Shown here in pieces: positions 1-8,710 of a DNA stretch of 64,000 bases. The translations under genes and the position numbers were made by a program. The stretch is taken from contig JAITMP010000040.1 of the NCBI GenBank assembly GCA_031277315.1, forward strand, positions 1 through 64,000, in the 5' to 3' direction. How positions within the stretch are numbered: the first letter of the stretch is position 1; every line of letters starts with the position of its first letter. Origin of the DNA: Zoogloeaceae bacterium. Lineage in GTDB: Bacteria > Pseudomonadota > Gammaproteobacteria > Burkholderiales > Rhodocyclaceae. Below the pieces are notes generated by a model that saw only the letters and a program-made list of their open reading frames with translations, was not told where the DNA came from and searched no databases.

Positions 1-2102
1 GCGTGGATTGAAACTTGTGCCGTCACCGTGGTTTCAGCGATTCGTTTAGGTCGCGTCCTTGCGGGGACGCGTGGATTGAAACTTTACTACGAGAAGGGGT
101 CAGAGCAGGATGATTGAGAGTCGCGTCCTTGCGGGGACGCGTGGATTGAAACGGTAAGCCTTTTTTTATGTCTACACAAGGTCTTGTCGCGTCCTTGCGG
201 GGACGCGTGGATTGAAACTCGGAGGTGGTTCTACCCCTATTTCGATATCGCCGTCGCGTCCTTGCGGGGACGCGTGGATTGAAACCAATAGCGCCAATCC
301 TGTGTGCCCATTATGCCGAGTCGCGTCCTTGCGGGGACGCGTGGATTGAAACTGGCCTGGGTGAATGCGCGGGTGGCGCAAGCGCCGGTCGCGTCCTTGC
401 GGGGACGCGTGGATTGAAACACAATCTCGCCCAGCGTAAGGCCGGAAAGCGTTGTCGCGTCCTTGCGGGGACGCGTGGATTGAAACATGGCGCGCCCTGT
501 GGTAAATGGCGGCAAATAGATAGGGTCGCGTCCTTGCGGGGACGCGTGGATTGAAACATCACGAAAAAACACACGCCGTCCGATGACAGGGTCGCGTCCT
601 TGCGGGGACGCGTGGATTGAAACTTCAATGACAGCGCGAACACGACGAGCAATGTCGTCGCGTCCTTGCGGGGACGCGTGGATTGAAACACGAGGAGATG
701 ACTCAAGTATGCAAGTTGCCTCGGTCGCGTCCTTGCGGGGACGCGTGGATTGAAACACGACCAAGTCGGCGAACATCACGCTGACGCTGTGGTCGCGTCC
801 TTGCGGGGACGCGTGGATTGAAACATGGGTATTCACATGGGCTTGTGCCGTGGCCCGAGTCGCGTCCTTGCGGGGACGCGTGGATTGAAACAGCCTCGGG
901 TTACAGATTGTTTTGTGCGCGCTCTTGTCGCGTCCTTGCGGGGACGCGTGGATTGAAACTACCTGCGCGCCGAACGCCTCGACATCCCAGCATGGTCGCG
1001 TCCTTGCGGGGACGCGTGGATTGAAACGGAAAATCCATCGTGGAGTCGTTCGCGGCGCTAGAGGTCGCGTCCTTGCGGGGACGCGTGGATTGAAACACCA
1101 GCGTCGAACCGCAGAACGCGCCCGTGCCGATGTCGCGTCCTTGCGGGGACGCGTGGATTGAAACGCGTTTAAAGATCGCAACACAACGCCGTTGATGGAG
1201 TCGCGTCCTTGCGGGGACGCGTGGATTGAAACTTTTTTTCAGATAGCACCAAGATCATTTAACCGGTCGCGTCCTTGCGGGGACGCGTGGATTGAAACAC
1301 TCGGTGAAGCGTCTGATGCGTTTGATCAGGCCGTCGCGTCCTTGCGGGGACGCGTGGATTGAAACGCTTACAGTCGAGCGTCGTATTTATCGCGCTCACG
1401 TCGCGTCCTTGCGGGGACGCGTGGATTGAAACGAAATCTCGCGCTACTCTCATCCGCTTGCCTGATGTCGCGTCCTTGCGGGGACGCGTGGATTGAAACT
1501 TGTTTTGTCGCCCCTTGTCATATCCGGGCCTTCGTCGCGTCCTTGCGGGGACGCGTGGATTGAAACGTAGCAAAGCACCATGCCGCGTTTGACTGTTTCG
1601 AGTCGCGTCCTTGCGGGGACGCGTGGATTGAAACTTTCAGCACCGCTACATGCACTTCGCTCATTTGCCGGTCGCGTCCTTGCGGGGACGCGTGGATTGA
1701 AACTCCAGCGCGGCGATGGCGCCGAGCAGCTTGCAGGTCGCGTCCTTGCGGGGACGCGTGGATTGAAACGCTTACAGTCGAGCGTCGTATTTATCGCGCT
1801 CACGGTCGCGTCCTTGCGGGGACGCGTGGATTGAAACAGCATATCCAGCCGGCGCAAGCCGTCGCGTCCGCGTCGCGTCCTTGCGGGGACGCGTGGATTG
1901 AAACGCCAGCGGTGATCAGATGCTCGACACGCTGCTGAAGTCGCGCCTTCACAGGCGCGTGGATTGAAACTCCTCGTGAAGTTAAAGATGATCGATCTTG
2001 TGACTGTCGCGCCCTCACGGGCGCGTGGATTGAAACAGCCGGCACCTCCCGACCTTCAGTGATCAGCGCGAGTCGCACCCTCACGGGCGCGTGGATTGTA
2101 GC
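1..2102 (+). CRISPR. CRISPR array, type I-C-like, 32 repeats and 31 spacers (left end outside window)
   Basis: Thirty-two repeats at 66-70 base intervals. The first is cut by the window edge (only its last 14 bases, 1-14). Twenty-eight complete copies of a 33-base repeat begin at 50, 120, 186 and so on to 1872, and three 31-base variants begin at 1940, 2006 and 2072. Each repeat begins GTCGCG and ends GTGGATTGAAAC, with a 7-bp stem CGCGTCC/GGACGCG; this is the look of type I-C repeats. Spacers are 33-38 nt. The last repeat (2072-2102) has a decayed 3' end (ATTGTAGC), which marks the trailer, so the array is read left to right and the leader and cas genes should lie left of position 1. Spacers 1366-1399 and 1770-1804 are the same sequence apart from one extra base. 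Type assignment rests on the repeat alone. Confidence 0.98.
1940..2102 (+). repeat. Variant 31-nt CRISPR repeats at the trailer end
   Basis: The three leader-distal repeats (1940-1970, 2006-2036, 2072-2102) are two bases shorter than the other copies and have a 4-base loop (TCAC) in place of 6 (TTGCGG). Stem position 7 is C-G here but T-A in the 33-mers, and the 1940 copy also swaps C-G to T-A at stem position 9, so base pairing is kept. The 2072 copy has one mispair and a mutated 3' end. The spacers between them are 35 nt. Confidence 0.95.
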
Positions 2103-2143
2103 AATCCGGGGTGAGAGAGGGAGCTACAACTACCCCGCCGCCA

Positions 2144-2614
2144 TTAGTGAGCCAGCGGCCGCCAGCCAGGGTGGTTGAAATACTGGCCGTACTGAGCGAG
2201 CGCCCGCACGATCTTCTCCGCGCCTCGATCGCGATCGGATGCTCCCTTCATTTCATCGACGCCATCGTTTATCTGCGCCAGCACGAGGTGCAGTTGCTGA
2301 TCGGCCTCCTCGGGCAGTTTGCAGTTGCCGACCATATAGACAACTTGTTTCTCGACGCGCGCGGCCAGCGCGCCGTACTGAGCCGGCGTGAATGTTTTCT
2401 TGTGAATGGGGGGAAGCGACTTCGCCATCGCAGCACGGATTTCACCCATGCCACGACGCAGGGGAGCATCCGTCTGCCATTTCTTGCCGTGGTCAAGCTG
2501 AAGCTCAATCACACCGGCATCGCCATGCGCATGCGGCTCGGCGGCAAATGCCGGCAGGCCCAAGACCAGGCCAGACATGATTGCAACCGGTACGAACCAT
2601 TTATTGACGGACAT
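2144..2614 (-). CDS. Secreted periplasmic protein of unknown function
   Basis: 156 residues. A short basic N-terminus (MSVNKWFVPV), a hydrophobic core and an AFA-AEP cleavage site indicate a Sec signal peptide of about 25 residues. The mature part starts with a His-rich stretch (EPHAHGDAG) and holds a conserved-looking block around LQLDHGKKWQTDAPLR, then a mainly helical region with a single Cys (GNCKLPEEADQQLH). I recall similar His-rich periplasmic proteins in betaproteobacteria but know no function; the leading histidines could bind metal (inference). ATG at 2614 has a weak AAGG about 10 bases upstream. The gene ends 41 bases from the last CRISPR repeat and is read toward the array. Confidence 0.8.
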   Translation of the reverse strand: MSVNKWFVPVAIMSGLVLGLPAFAAEPHAHGDAGVIELQLDHGKKWQTDAPLRRGMGEIRAAMAKSLPPIHKKTFTPAQYGALAARVEKQVVYMVGNCKLPEEADQQLHLVLAQINDGVDEMKGASDRDRGAEKIVRALAQYGQYFNHPGWRPLAH

Positions 2615-2705
2615 GATCGAAGCCTTTCTTCAAATTGTCATGAGTGGGCAAAGGAAGCTCTTCGCGCAAGGAGCCATCGCCATCCATCCGCTGGAACCCC
2701 GCCTC

Positions 2706-2816
2706 TCACTCCACCGCCACGCTCTTCGCCAGATTCCTCGGCTTGTCCACGTCCGTCCGGCGCGCGCAGGCCGTATGATACGTCAGCAACTGCAGCGGCA
2801 CCACGTGCAGCACGGT
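2706..2816 (-). pseudogene. glmS: glmS 3'-end relic (attTn7-type sequence)
   Basis: About 37 codons in one frame, ending at a TGA at 2706-2708, match the C-terminus of glucosamine-6-phosphate synthase: [20 protein letters not shown], then [13 protein letters not shown]. The E. coli protein ends [15 protein letters not shown]. There is no start codon, and the reading frame runs upstream into a dispersed repeat at about 2815, so the remaining roughly 570 codons are missing. In functional glmS genes this stretch is what TnsD of Tn7-type transposons recognises. The intact gene is presumably elsewhere in the genome. Confidence 0.85.
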
Positions 2817-2836
2817 AGGTTGGGCAAGTTTGTTTT

Positions 2837-2918
2837 GTAGGTTGGCACTGAGCGTAGCGAAGCCCAACGATTGTGATTCATCCAAATGTTGGGCATCACT
2901 TCGTTCAGCCCAACCTAC
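2837..2918. repeat. Dispersed palindromic repeat, family A (two inverted copies)
   Basis: 2837-2868 (starts GTAGGTTGGC, ends GAAGCCCAAC) and 2888-2918 (starts GTTGGGC, ends CAGCCCAACCTAC) are opposite-strand copies of one element, each able to fold on itself. The element recurs at 24697-24728, within 25828-25962, at 40895-40926, 53516-53546 and 53642-53672. This pair lies between the glmS relic and a histidine kinase gene and may act as a transcript end. Confidence 0.85.
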
Positions 2919-2935
2919 CGGGCTGGCTTCGGACT

Positions 2936-4315
2936 TCAGGGACGTGAGCGATCCAGCAGTTTTCCGGGAAAGGTAATTCGGATGCGGGTGCCGCCGGTCG
3001 GTGGCGCTTCGAGGGTTACTGTTGCGCCGTGGGCGCGGGCGATTTCGTGGACGATGGCGAGGCCGAGCCCGGAGCCGGCGCCGGGGCTGCCCGGCGGGCG
3101 GTAGAAGCGGGCGAAGACTGCTTCGCGTTCGGTTTCGGGGATGCCGGGGCCGTCGTCTTCGACGGTCAGCGCCGGGCATGCGCCGCCTTCGACGCCCAGC
3201 GTGATGTGGCCGTCCTTGCGGCCATAGGCGAGCGCGTTGTCGAGCAGATTGCGCGTCAGTTCGCCGAGGAGCAGGGCGTCGCCCCGCACCATGACGGGAG
3301 CATCGCCGCCGGCGAATCCCAAATCGGCGCCTTGTTGCAGGGCGCGCAGCACGTAGGCGGAGCCGATCTCGAAGGCGAGTGCGCGCAGGTCGAGCGGTTC
3401 GAAGCGAATCTGGCTCTCGGCGCCGGGTTCGGCGCGCGCCAGGGTGAGCAATTGGTTTGCCAGCCGCGTCAGGCGGTCGACCAGGCGGCGCATTTGTTCG
3501 AGCGCCTCGCCGTTTTCGGTTGACCGGCTTTCCCGCAGCGTGCGTTCGATCTGCACCTTGAGCGCCGCCAGCGGCGTGCGCAATTGATGGGCGGCGTTGG
3601 CGACAAAGCGTTGCTGCACGCCGAGCGCGGCTTCCAGACGTTGAAGCAGATCGTTCACCTCGCGGGTCAGCGGACGCACTTCGGCCGGCACTTCGGCATC
3701 CGGCAGCGGCGAAAGATCGGCCTGTCCGCGCGCGCGCAGCGCGCCCTTGATCCGCTCCAGCGGTTTCAGGCCAGTGCGAAGACCGCTGCGCACCGACAGG
3801 ATCAGGAGCAGCAGCAACAACATCTGCGGCAGCAGAACGGTGACGGCGATGTCCCGCGCCAAGGCCCGGCGCTTGCGGTCGGTTTCCGCCACTTGCACGA
3901 CAACGGTGTCGCCGGTGGCGTCGCGCAACTGGATGGCGACGCCGTACAGGGTATGCTCCTCGCCAAAGCGGCGCGAGAAATAGAGCGGCTGGTTCTCTGT
4001 CACGAACAGCGGCGGCGGCATGTCGGCATCACCGGCGAGCAGTCCGTGGCGGCGGGAAGAAATTTGAATCTGGACGGTATCGACTTCGTCGGCGCGCAGC
4101 ATGTCTTCGGTGGCGCGCGGCAGATCGATATGCGCCCGGCCATCGACGATGCGCAACTGATTCGCCAAGCCGCGCGCCGTTTGATAGAGGCTGCGGTCGT
4201 AGCTTTGCCGCGCGAAACGCACGCCGACCTGATAGCTCAGATAGCCGCTCAGCAGCACCACTACCAGCATCGGCAAGAGCATCTCCGTCAGGAGATGGCT
4301 GCGCAGGCTACGCAA
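2936..4315 (-). CDS. Sensor histidine kinase, TctE/QseC-like
   Basis: 459 residues. It has a membrane segment near residues 12-32, a periplasmic domain of about 120 residues, a second membrane segment near 156-176, a HAMP-like stretch, the phospho-acceptor H-box ([12 protein letters not shown], His243) and a C-terminal ATPase domain with N box ([13 protein letters not shown]), G1 (EDDGPGIP) and G2 ([11 protein letters not shown]). The start is TTG at 4315, overlapping the regulator gene by 8 bases, with GGAGG upstream; an in-frame ATG lies 11 codons later. It follows a symporter and its response regulator in the same operon, so it probably senses the transported carboxylate or the cell's need for it (inference). 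Confidence 0.92.
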   Translation of the reverse strand: MRSLRSHLLTEMLLPMLVVVLLSGYLSYQVGVRFARQSYDRSLYQTARGLANQLRIVDGRAHIDLPRATEDMLRADEVDTVQIQISSRRHGLLAGDADMPPPLFVTENQPLYFSRRFGEEHTLYGVAIQLRDATGDTVVVQVAETDRKRRALARDIAVTVLLPQMLLLLLLILSVRSGLRTGLKPLERIKGALRARGQADLSPLPDAEVPAEVRPLTREVNDLLQRLEAALGVQQRFVANAAHQLRTPLAALKVQIERTLRESRSTENGEALEQMRRLVDRLTRLANQLLTLARAEPGAESQIRFEPLDLRALAFEIGSAYVLRALQQGADLGFAGGDAPVMVRGDALLLGELTRNLLDNALAYGRKDGHITLGVEGGACPALTVEDDGPGIPETEREAVFARFYRPPGSPGAGSGLGLAIVHEIARAHGATVTLEAPPTGGTRIRITFPGKLLDRSRP

Positions 4316-4985
4316 GCCGGGCCGCCTCCAGCAAGTAGCCGAAGCCGCGCAGCGTGCGCAGGTCGACCGGGCAGCCTTCGATCCTGCGCCGCACGCGATG
4401 CACCAGCGTTTCGATGGCGCCGGCGCTCATCTCCTCGCCCGGCGCGCACAGGCGCTCGGAGATCTGCGACTTGCTCACCACTTGCCCCGCGCTCAGCATG
4501 AGCAGTTCCAGCAGGGCGTATTCACGCGCCGTCAGTTCCAGCGCAACGCCGTTGGCGGAAACGCAGCGGGCTGCCGGATCGAGCGTCACGCCGCCGATTT
4601 CGACATGCGCGCTTCTGGCCTGACTGCGGCGCAGAAGCGCGCGTGCCCGCGCTTCCAGTTCATCCAGCTCAAAAGGCTTGGTCAGATAATCATCGGCACC
4701 CAGATCCAGACCGCGCACGCGATCCGACAATTCATCCCGGGCGGAGAGAATCAGGACCGGCGTCGCGCATTTGCGCCCGCGCAAGGCGCTCAATACCTCC
4801 AGGCCGCCTTTTCCCGGCAGGCTGAGATCCAGAATCACCAGATCAAACGCCTGCTCGCGCAAAACGCGATCCGCCTCGTCGCCGTTGACCGCCCAATCAA
4901 CGGCATAGCCTGTCTGACGCAGCGAGGACGTAAGTCCTTGCGCAAGATCGACATCATCTTCCGCAAGGAACAAACGCGCGTTCAA
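4308..4985 (-). CDS. OmpR-family response regulator, TctD-like
   Basis: 225 residues: a receiver domain with the acidic pair near residues 10-11, phospho-acceptor Asp53 (ILDLSLPG) and Lys in LTKPFEL, then a winged-helix DNA-binding domain (LTAREYALLELL, ETLVHRVRRRI). The start is TTG (4985-4983), which overlaps the TGA of the symporter gene as TTGA. This suggests translational coupling and keeps regulator production tied to the transporter. The end overlaps the kinase gene by 8 bases. The likely target is the promoter of its own operon near 7264. Confidence 0.93.
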   Translation of the reverse strand: MNARLFLAEDDVDLAQGLTSSLRQTGYAVDWAVNGDEADRVLREQAFDLVILDLSLPGKGGLEVLSALRGRKCATPVLILSARDELSDRVRGLDLGADDYLTKPFELDELEARARALLRRSQARSAHVEIGGVTLDPAARCVSANGVALELTAREYALLELLMLSAGQVVSKSQISERLCAPGEEMSAGAIETLVHRVRRRIEGCPVDLRTLRGFGYLLEAARLA

Positions 4986-6883
4986 TGCTGCGTGGCCCGA
5001 GCGGCGAGAATGCCCGTGTTCTGGCGCACGTAAAACTCATCCCACATCTCCTCCGCCCGTTTGTCGCGGTAGAGGAGCGAGCCCAGAATCACCGCCAGGA
5101 AGCCGAGCGGAATCGAGATCAGGCCGGGGTTTCTCAATTCAAAGAGCGGTTTCTCCAAACCAACCATGGAGGTTTCCTGATCCTTGAATTTCTCCAGATC
5201 GCCCTTCGCCTTGGCCACCGCCTTGTCCAGCGCGGCTTGCGCCTGCTTCGCCTTGTCCGCCCTGGCTGCATCGCCCGAAGCGAGATCGGCGTCGATGACC
5301 GCCTGTTTGGCGATCGCGCCGTCGAGCGCGGTTTGCGCCGCCGCCTTGATGGCCTTCGGATAGGTCATGTTCGGCGACACCAGCACGAGGCCGATCGCGG
5401 CCAGCGTGCCGACGAGCATGCCGGCAACGATGCCGCCGGTATTGCAGCGCTTCCAGTAGAGCGTCATCAGGATGCAGGGGAAGTTGGCCGACGACGCCAC
5501 CGCGAAGGCGAGCGCGACAAGGTGGGCGACGTTCTGCCCCTGCGCGGCGATGCCGATGATAATGGCGACGGCGCCGACGAACACGGTGGCGATGCGGGCG
5601 GCGCGCACCTGTTCGGTTTGCGTGGCGTGCTCGCCGCGCACGACGCCGACATACAGGTCATGCGCGATGGCCGAAGCCGCCGCCAGCACCAAGCCGGCCA
5701 CCACCGCGACGATGGTGGCGAAGGCGACTGCGGCGACGAAAGCCAACATGAAGTTGCCGAGCAGGCTGTCCGGGCCGCCGCCCAGCGCCTGCGCCAGCAA
5801 CGGCGCCGCCATGTTGCCACCGGCGTCGACCGCCATGATGCCGGGCGCGCCGACTTTCATGGCCGCGCCCATGCCGAGGAACAGCGTCAGCAGGTAGAAG
5901 CCGCCGATGATGCCCATCGCCCAGAGCACCGATTTGCGCGCTTCCTGCGCTGTCGGCACGGTGAAGAAACGCATCAGGATGTGCGGCAGGCCGGCGGTGC
6001 CGAACACCAGCGCCATGCCGAGCGAAATCTGGTCGATCGGCGCCTTGAACAACAGCCCCGGTTCGAGGAAGCGCTGGCCGAGTTCCTGCCCGCTCATGTT
6101 CTTGGCGGCGTCGCCGAGTATCTGCGCCACGCGCCCCTGCACCTGCGCGTCGCCGATCACGTTGGCGAGGAAGTCGCCGAAGAAGCCGTACTGCGCCCAG
6201 ACCAGAATCACCAGCACGATAGAGGCCGTGACCAGCAGCACCGCCTTGATGATCTGCACCCAGGTGGTGGCGACCATGCCGCCGAACAGCACGTAGCCGA
6301 GCATCAGTATGCCGACAACGACGACCGACACCACGTAGTCGATGCCGATCAGCGTCTTCACCAGCACCCCGCCGCCGACCATCTGCGCGGTGAGGTAGAA
6401 AATGGAGACGGTGATGACCGAGAGCGCGCCGACGATGCGCGTCGCTTTCGGGTTGTTGCGGTAGGCGAGAATGTCGGCCAGGGTGTACTTGCCGATGTTG
6501 CGGCACGGCTCGGCGATCACCAGCAGCACCGTGATGTAGGCCACCAGCCAGCCGACCGAATACATGAAGCCGTCGTAGCCCCAGATCGAGATCAGTCCGG
6601 CGATGCCGAGAAACGAAGCCGCCGAAAGATAATCCCCGGCAATCGCCCAGCCGTTCTGCATGCCCGTCACGCCGCCGCCGGCGGTGTAGAAATCGGACGC
6701 CGAGCGCACGCGCCGCGCCGCGATATAGGTCACGAACAGCGTCATGGCGATGATCACGCCGAAGACGAGGAAGGTCAGCCAGCGCCATTGTTCCGCCACC
6801 GCGCCCTGGGCGAAAACCGGCAGGGAAACCAGAAACGGCAACGCGGCCACCGCCGCCAGAATCGTTTTGCTGTGTTGTTTCAT
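4982..6883 (-). CDS. Sodium:solute symporter, VC_2705/ActP-like large subunit
   Basis: 633 residues with a signal-like N-terminus and about 13 hydrophobic segments of the SSS fold. The core carries GGVTGMQNGWAIAGDYLSAA and AEPCRNIGKYTLADILAYR, typical of ActP-like acetate and short-chain carboxylate carriers. A hydrophilic Ala/Lys/Asp-rich insert of about 80 residues (near 505-585, with ADKAKQAQAALDKAVAKAKG) probably forms a coiled coil between the last two membrane segments. It starts with ATG at 6883, overlapping the DUF4212 gene as ATGA; symporters of this subfamily are regularly encoded with that small partner. The substrate is not decided by the sequence; acetate or a similar acid is the best guess. 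Confidence 0.92.
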   Translation of the reverse strand: MKQHSKTILAAVAALPFLVSLPVFAQGAVAEQWRWLTFLVFGVIIAMTLFVTYIAARRVRSASDFYTAGGGVTGMQNGWAIAGDYLSAASFLGIAGLISIWGYDGFMYSVGWLVAYITVLLVIAEPCRNIGKYTLADILAYRNNPKATRIVGALSVITVSIFYLTAQMVGGGVLVKTLIGIDYVVSVVVVGILMLGYVLFGGMVATTWVQIIKAVLLVTASIVLVILVWAQYGFFGDFLANVIGDAQVQGRVAQILGDAAKNMSGQELGQRFLEPGLLFKAPIDQISLGMALVFGTAGLPHILMRFFTVPTAQEARKSVLWAMGIIGGFYLLTLFLGMGAAMKVGAPGIMAVDAGGNMAAPLLAQALGGGPDSLLGNFMLAFVAAVAFATIVAVVAGLVLAAASAIAHDLYVGVVRGEHATQTEQVRAARIATVFVGAVAIIIGIAAQGQNVAHLVALAFAVASSANFPCILMTLYWKRCNTGGIVAGMLVGTLAAIGLVLVSPNMTYPKAIKAAAQTALDGAIAKQAVIDADLASGDAARADKAKQAQAALDKAVAKAKGDLEKFKDQETSMVGLEKPLFELRNPGLISIPLGFLAVILGSLLYRDKRAEEMWDEFYVRQNTGILAARATQH

Positions 6884-7203
6884 GACTGCCTCCCGATTTT
6901 CTCCGCGTCGCGGATCAGCGCTTGCGCCATCTCATCGAATTGTTTCGCCCGAACGGAATAATAGAACGCGACGCCCCAGGCCACGATGAACTCGGAGAGG
7001 GCAAACAGCAGGCCGACGTTCACCGGCCCCGCCACCTTGATCTTGAAGATGTCAGTAAAGTAAGCGGCGCCGATCGGCAGCAGAAAGTAATAGCCGATCG
7101 CAATCACCATCAGCATCAGCAGAAAGCGGGTTTTTTTCTTGTGCAGATTCTGGAAACGCGGGTCGGCGTTGATCGCCTCCCAGTTGATGTTGGCTGCTGT
7201 CAT
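6880..7203 (-). CDS. DUF4212 small subunit of sodium:solute symporter
   Basis: 107 residues with two hydrophobic segments (LLMLMVIAIGYYFLLPIGAAYF and NVGLLFALSEFIVAWGVAFYYS, quoted in part) and a charged C-terminus. ATG at 7203 is chosen over an upstream GTG at 7224 because AGGGAGG sits at the right distance before it. DUF4212 proteins are encoded directly ahead of VC_2705-type symporters and are taken to be their small subunit. The stop overlaps the symporter start as ATGA. Confidence 0.9.
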   Translation of the reverse strand: MTAANINWEAINADPRFQNLHKKKTRFLLMLMVIAIGYYFLLPIGAAYFTDIFKIKVAGPVNVGLLFALSEFIVAWGVAFYYSVRAKQFDEMAQALIRDAEKIGRQS

Positions 7204-7263
7204 CACACCCTCCCTGTTCAACACAACATGAAGCCGCCGGGGAAATCCGGCGGCGTGGAAATG

Positions 7264-7269
7264 ATTATA
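7264..7269 (-). promoter_or_regulatory. Candidate -10 box for the symporter/two-component operon
   Basis: A perfect TATAAT on the minus strand, about 60 bases ahead of the DUF4212 ATG and overlapping the last codons of the kinase-USP gene. No good -35 box is present, which would fit an activator-dependent promoter. A GC-rich hairpin (CCGCCGG/CCGGCGG, 7233-7252) lies in the leader. Confidence 0.45.
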
Positions 7270-8707
7270 CTGCGCCGCCGCCGGGCGTATCGGCTTGCGG
7301 CGATCCCGCCGTGATTCCGGGCGCGCGCACCACGGTCACCGTGCAGGGCGCTTCGGCCACGACCCGCGTGGCAACGGTCGAGATGACGCGCGAACCGGGC
7401 ATGTCGGGCGGCGGCGCGCCGATGACGATGGTATTCACGTGGTTCACAATCGCGTAATCCACCAGCGCCTCCGCCGTGTCGGCCGCTTCGAGAACGTGAA
7501 AGGATACCCGCTCCTGCGACAGCCGCAGCGGTTCCGCCCAGTGGCGCAGCTGTACCTGATGGCGCAGATGGATCGCCGAGGCGCTCTCCTCCTCCGTCGC
7601 GCCGCCCATCACGGACAGCGGGCGGATCACCGTGACGCAGGCAAGGCGCGTTTCTTCCTCCAGCGCCAGCGCCTGCCGCACGGCGGCGCGCAGGGCGCTG
7701 AACTGGGCTTCGTTGGTGTGGCGCGTGGCGACGGCAACCAGCACGATCGGCGCCTGCGCCAGTTGCGTTGTCGGCGGCGGGCAAGGCCCCGGCTCCCAGC
7801 CGGCGGCGCGCAGCCAGCGCTTGAACCGCTTGCTGAAACCCAGCGTGCGTGTGCGGCGGCCGCGCTCGGTGATCGTCACCTGTTCGGGATGCGTCAGATC
7901 GAAGGCCAGATGCGCGGCGGACGGATAGCGCCTGACCGGATCCACCTCGATGCAGCGCAGGATGATTTCCTGCAACCATTCCGGCAAGGCCGGCGTCAGC
8001 GCGCGCGGCGGCACGGGATCGGCCCAGAGCCGGCGCCGCATGCCAGCCAGCGTTTCGGGTGCGCCGAAAGGCAGCTTGCCCGTCGCCAGTTCGTAGAGCG
8101 CGACGCCGATGGAAAAAATATCGCTGCGCGGATCGCAGCGCACACCCACCACCTGCTCCGGCGCGAGATACGGCGGCGATCCGATCGGGCGGCGCATTTC
8201 CTCCGCCAGCAGATCGGGAAAATGCGCGTGATGGGACAAACCGAAATCCACCAGCACCGCCTCGCCGCCCGGACGGATCATGACGTTGAGCGGCTTGATG
8301 TCGAGGTGAATGGCTTCCTGCAAATGCAGGCTGTGCGCCGCCGTCGCCAGCGCCGCGCCCAGGCGGGCCAGTTCATTCGCCGGCACCGGGCCGTCGCCGC
8401 TCCATTCCGCCAGACAGCGGCCATCGACCCATTCCATGACAATGTGCGGGTCGTCGATCAGGTCGCCGGCCTCGACGAAGCGCGGCACGTGCGGCCCTTT
8501 CAGGGCGGCGAGAATCATCTGCTCGACCTCGAAGCCGACGATGCTCTCCGTCGCTTCGCCGTGACCGAAGCGGGGCACTTTCATCAGCAGCGGAAAACCG
8601 GCGTCCGGCCCCGAGACGCGGTACAGCATCGCCATGCTGCCAGCATGGGCGCAGGATTCGATGCGATAGTTGCCGACCCGAGCGCCGGGTTCCAGCGGAC
8701 GCGCCAT
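7265..8707 (-). CDS. Serine/threonine protein kinase fused to a universal stress protein domain
   Basis: 480 residues, soluble. Residues 10-290 are a Hanks-type kinase: a weak Gly loop (AHAGSMAMLY), Lys43, the catalytic loop HLDIKPLNVM with Asp136 and Asn141, DFG at 154-156, and the activation segment ending SPPYLAPEQ. Residues of about 318-465 form a UspA-like domain (APIVLVAVATRHTNEAQ at its start, VNTIVIGAPPPDMPGSRV and VAEAPCTVTVVR at its end). The first glycine of the P-loop is replaced, so activity should be confirmed. ATG at 8707 has AAGGGGGAA upstream and is 3 bases after a metallophosphoesterase gene; the pair is probably one transcript and could add and remove phosphate (inference). 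Confidence 0.9.
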   Translation of the reverse strand: MARPLEPGARVGNYRIESCAHAGSMAMLYRVSGPDAGFPLLMKVPRFGHGEATESIVGFEVEQMILAALKGPHVPRFVEAGDLIDDPHIVMEWVDGRCLAEWSGDGPVPANELARLGAALATAAHSLHLQEAIHLDIKPLNVMIRPGGEAVLVDFGLSHHAHFPDLLAEEMRRPIGSPPYLAPEQVVGVRCDPRSDIFSIGVALYELATGKLPFGAPETLAGMRRRLWADPVPPRALTPALPEWLQEIILRCIEVDPVRRYPSAAHLAFDLTHPEQVTITERGRRTRTLGFSKRFKRWLRAAGWEPGPCPPPTTQLAQAPIVLVAVATRHTNEAQFSALRAAVRQALALEEETRLACVTVIRPLSVMGGATEEESASAIHLRHQVQLRHWAEPLRLSQERVSFHVLEAADTAEALVDYAIVNHVNTIVIGAPPPDMPGSRVISTVATRVVAEAPCTVTVVRAPGITAGSPQADTPGGGAV

Positions 8708-8710
8708 GGT

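Noticed and set aside
1704..1736. Possible self-targeting spacer: partial match to the tsaD region near 56568-56590
   Set aside because: Only a short stretch (about 15 of 17 bases, with a gap) agrees; far below a protospacer match.
1861..1871. Extra repeat-like start GTCGCGTCC inside the spacer at 1838-1871
   Set aside because: The spacer has normal length (34 nt) only if this is counted as spacer; treated as chance similarity.
172..2084. Several open frames of 60-315 codons across the CRISPR array, with repeating Arg/Pro-rich peptides
   Set aside because: They arise because the repeat unit has few stop codons; no ribosome sites and the peptide repeats follow the CRISPR repeat.
2640..2705. 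Tn7-type right or left end beside the glmS relic
   Set aside because: No TGT...ACA terminus or 22-bp TnsB-like repeats could be seen.
4985..6961. 658-codon open frame opposite the symporter gene
   Set aside because: Antisense shadow in GC-rich DNA; His/Arg/Asp-rich sequence with no family motif.
7233..7252. Hairpin CCGCCGG/CCGGCGG as a terminator for the kinase-USP gene
   Set aside because: No U-run on either strand; listed only as a leader hairpin.
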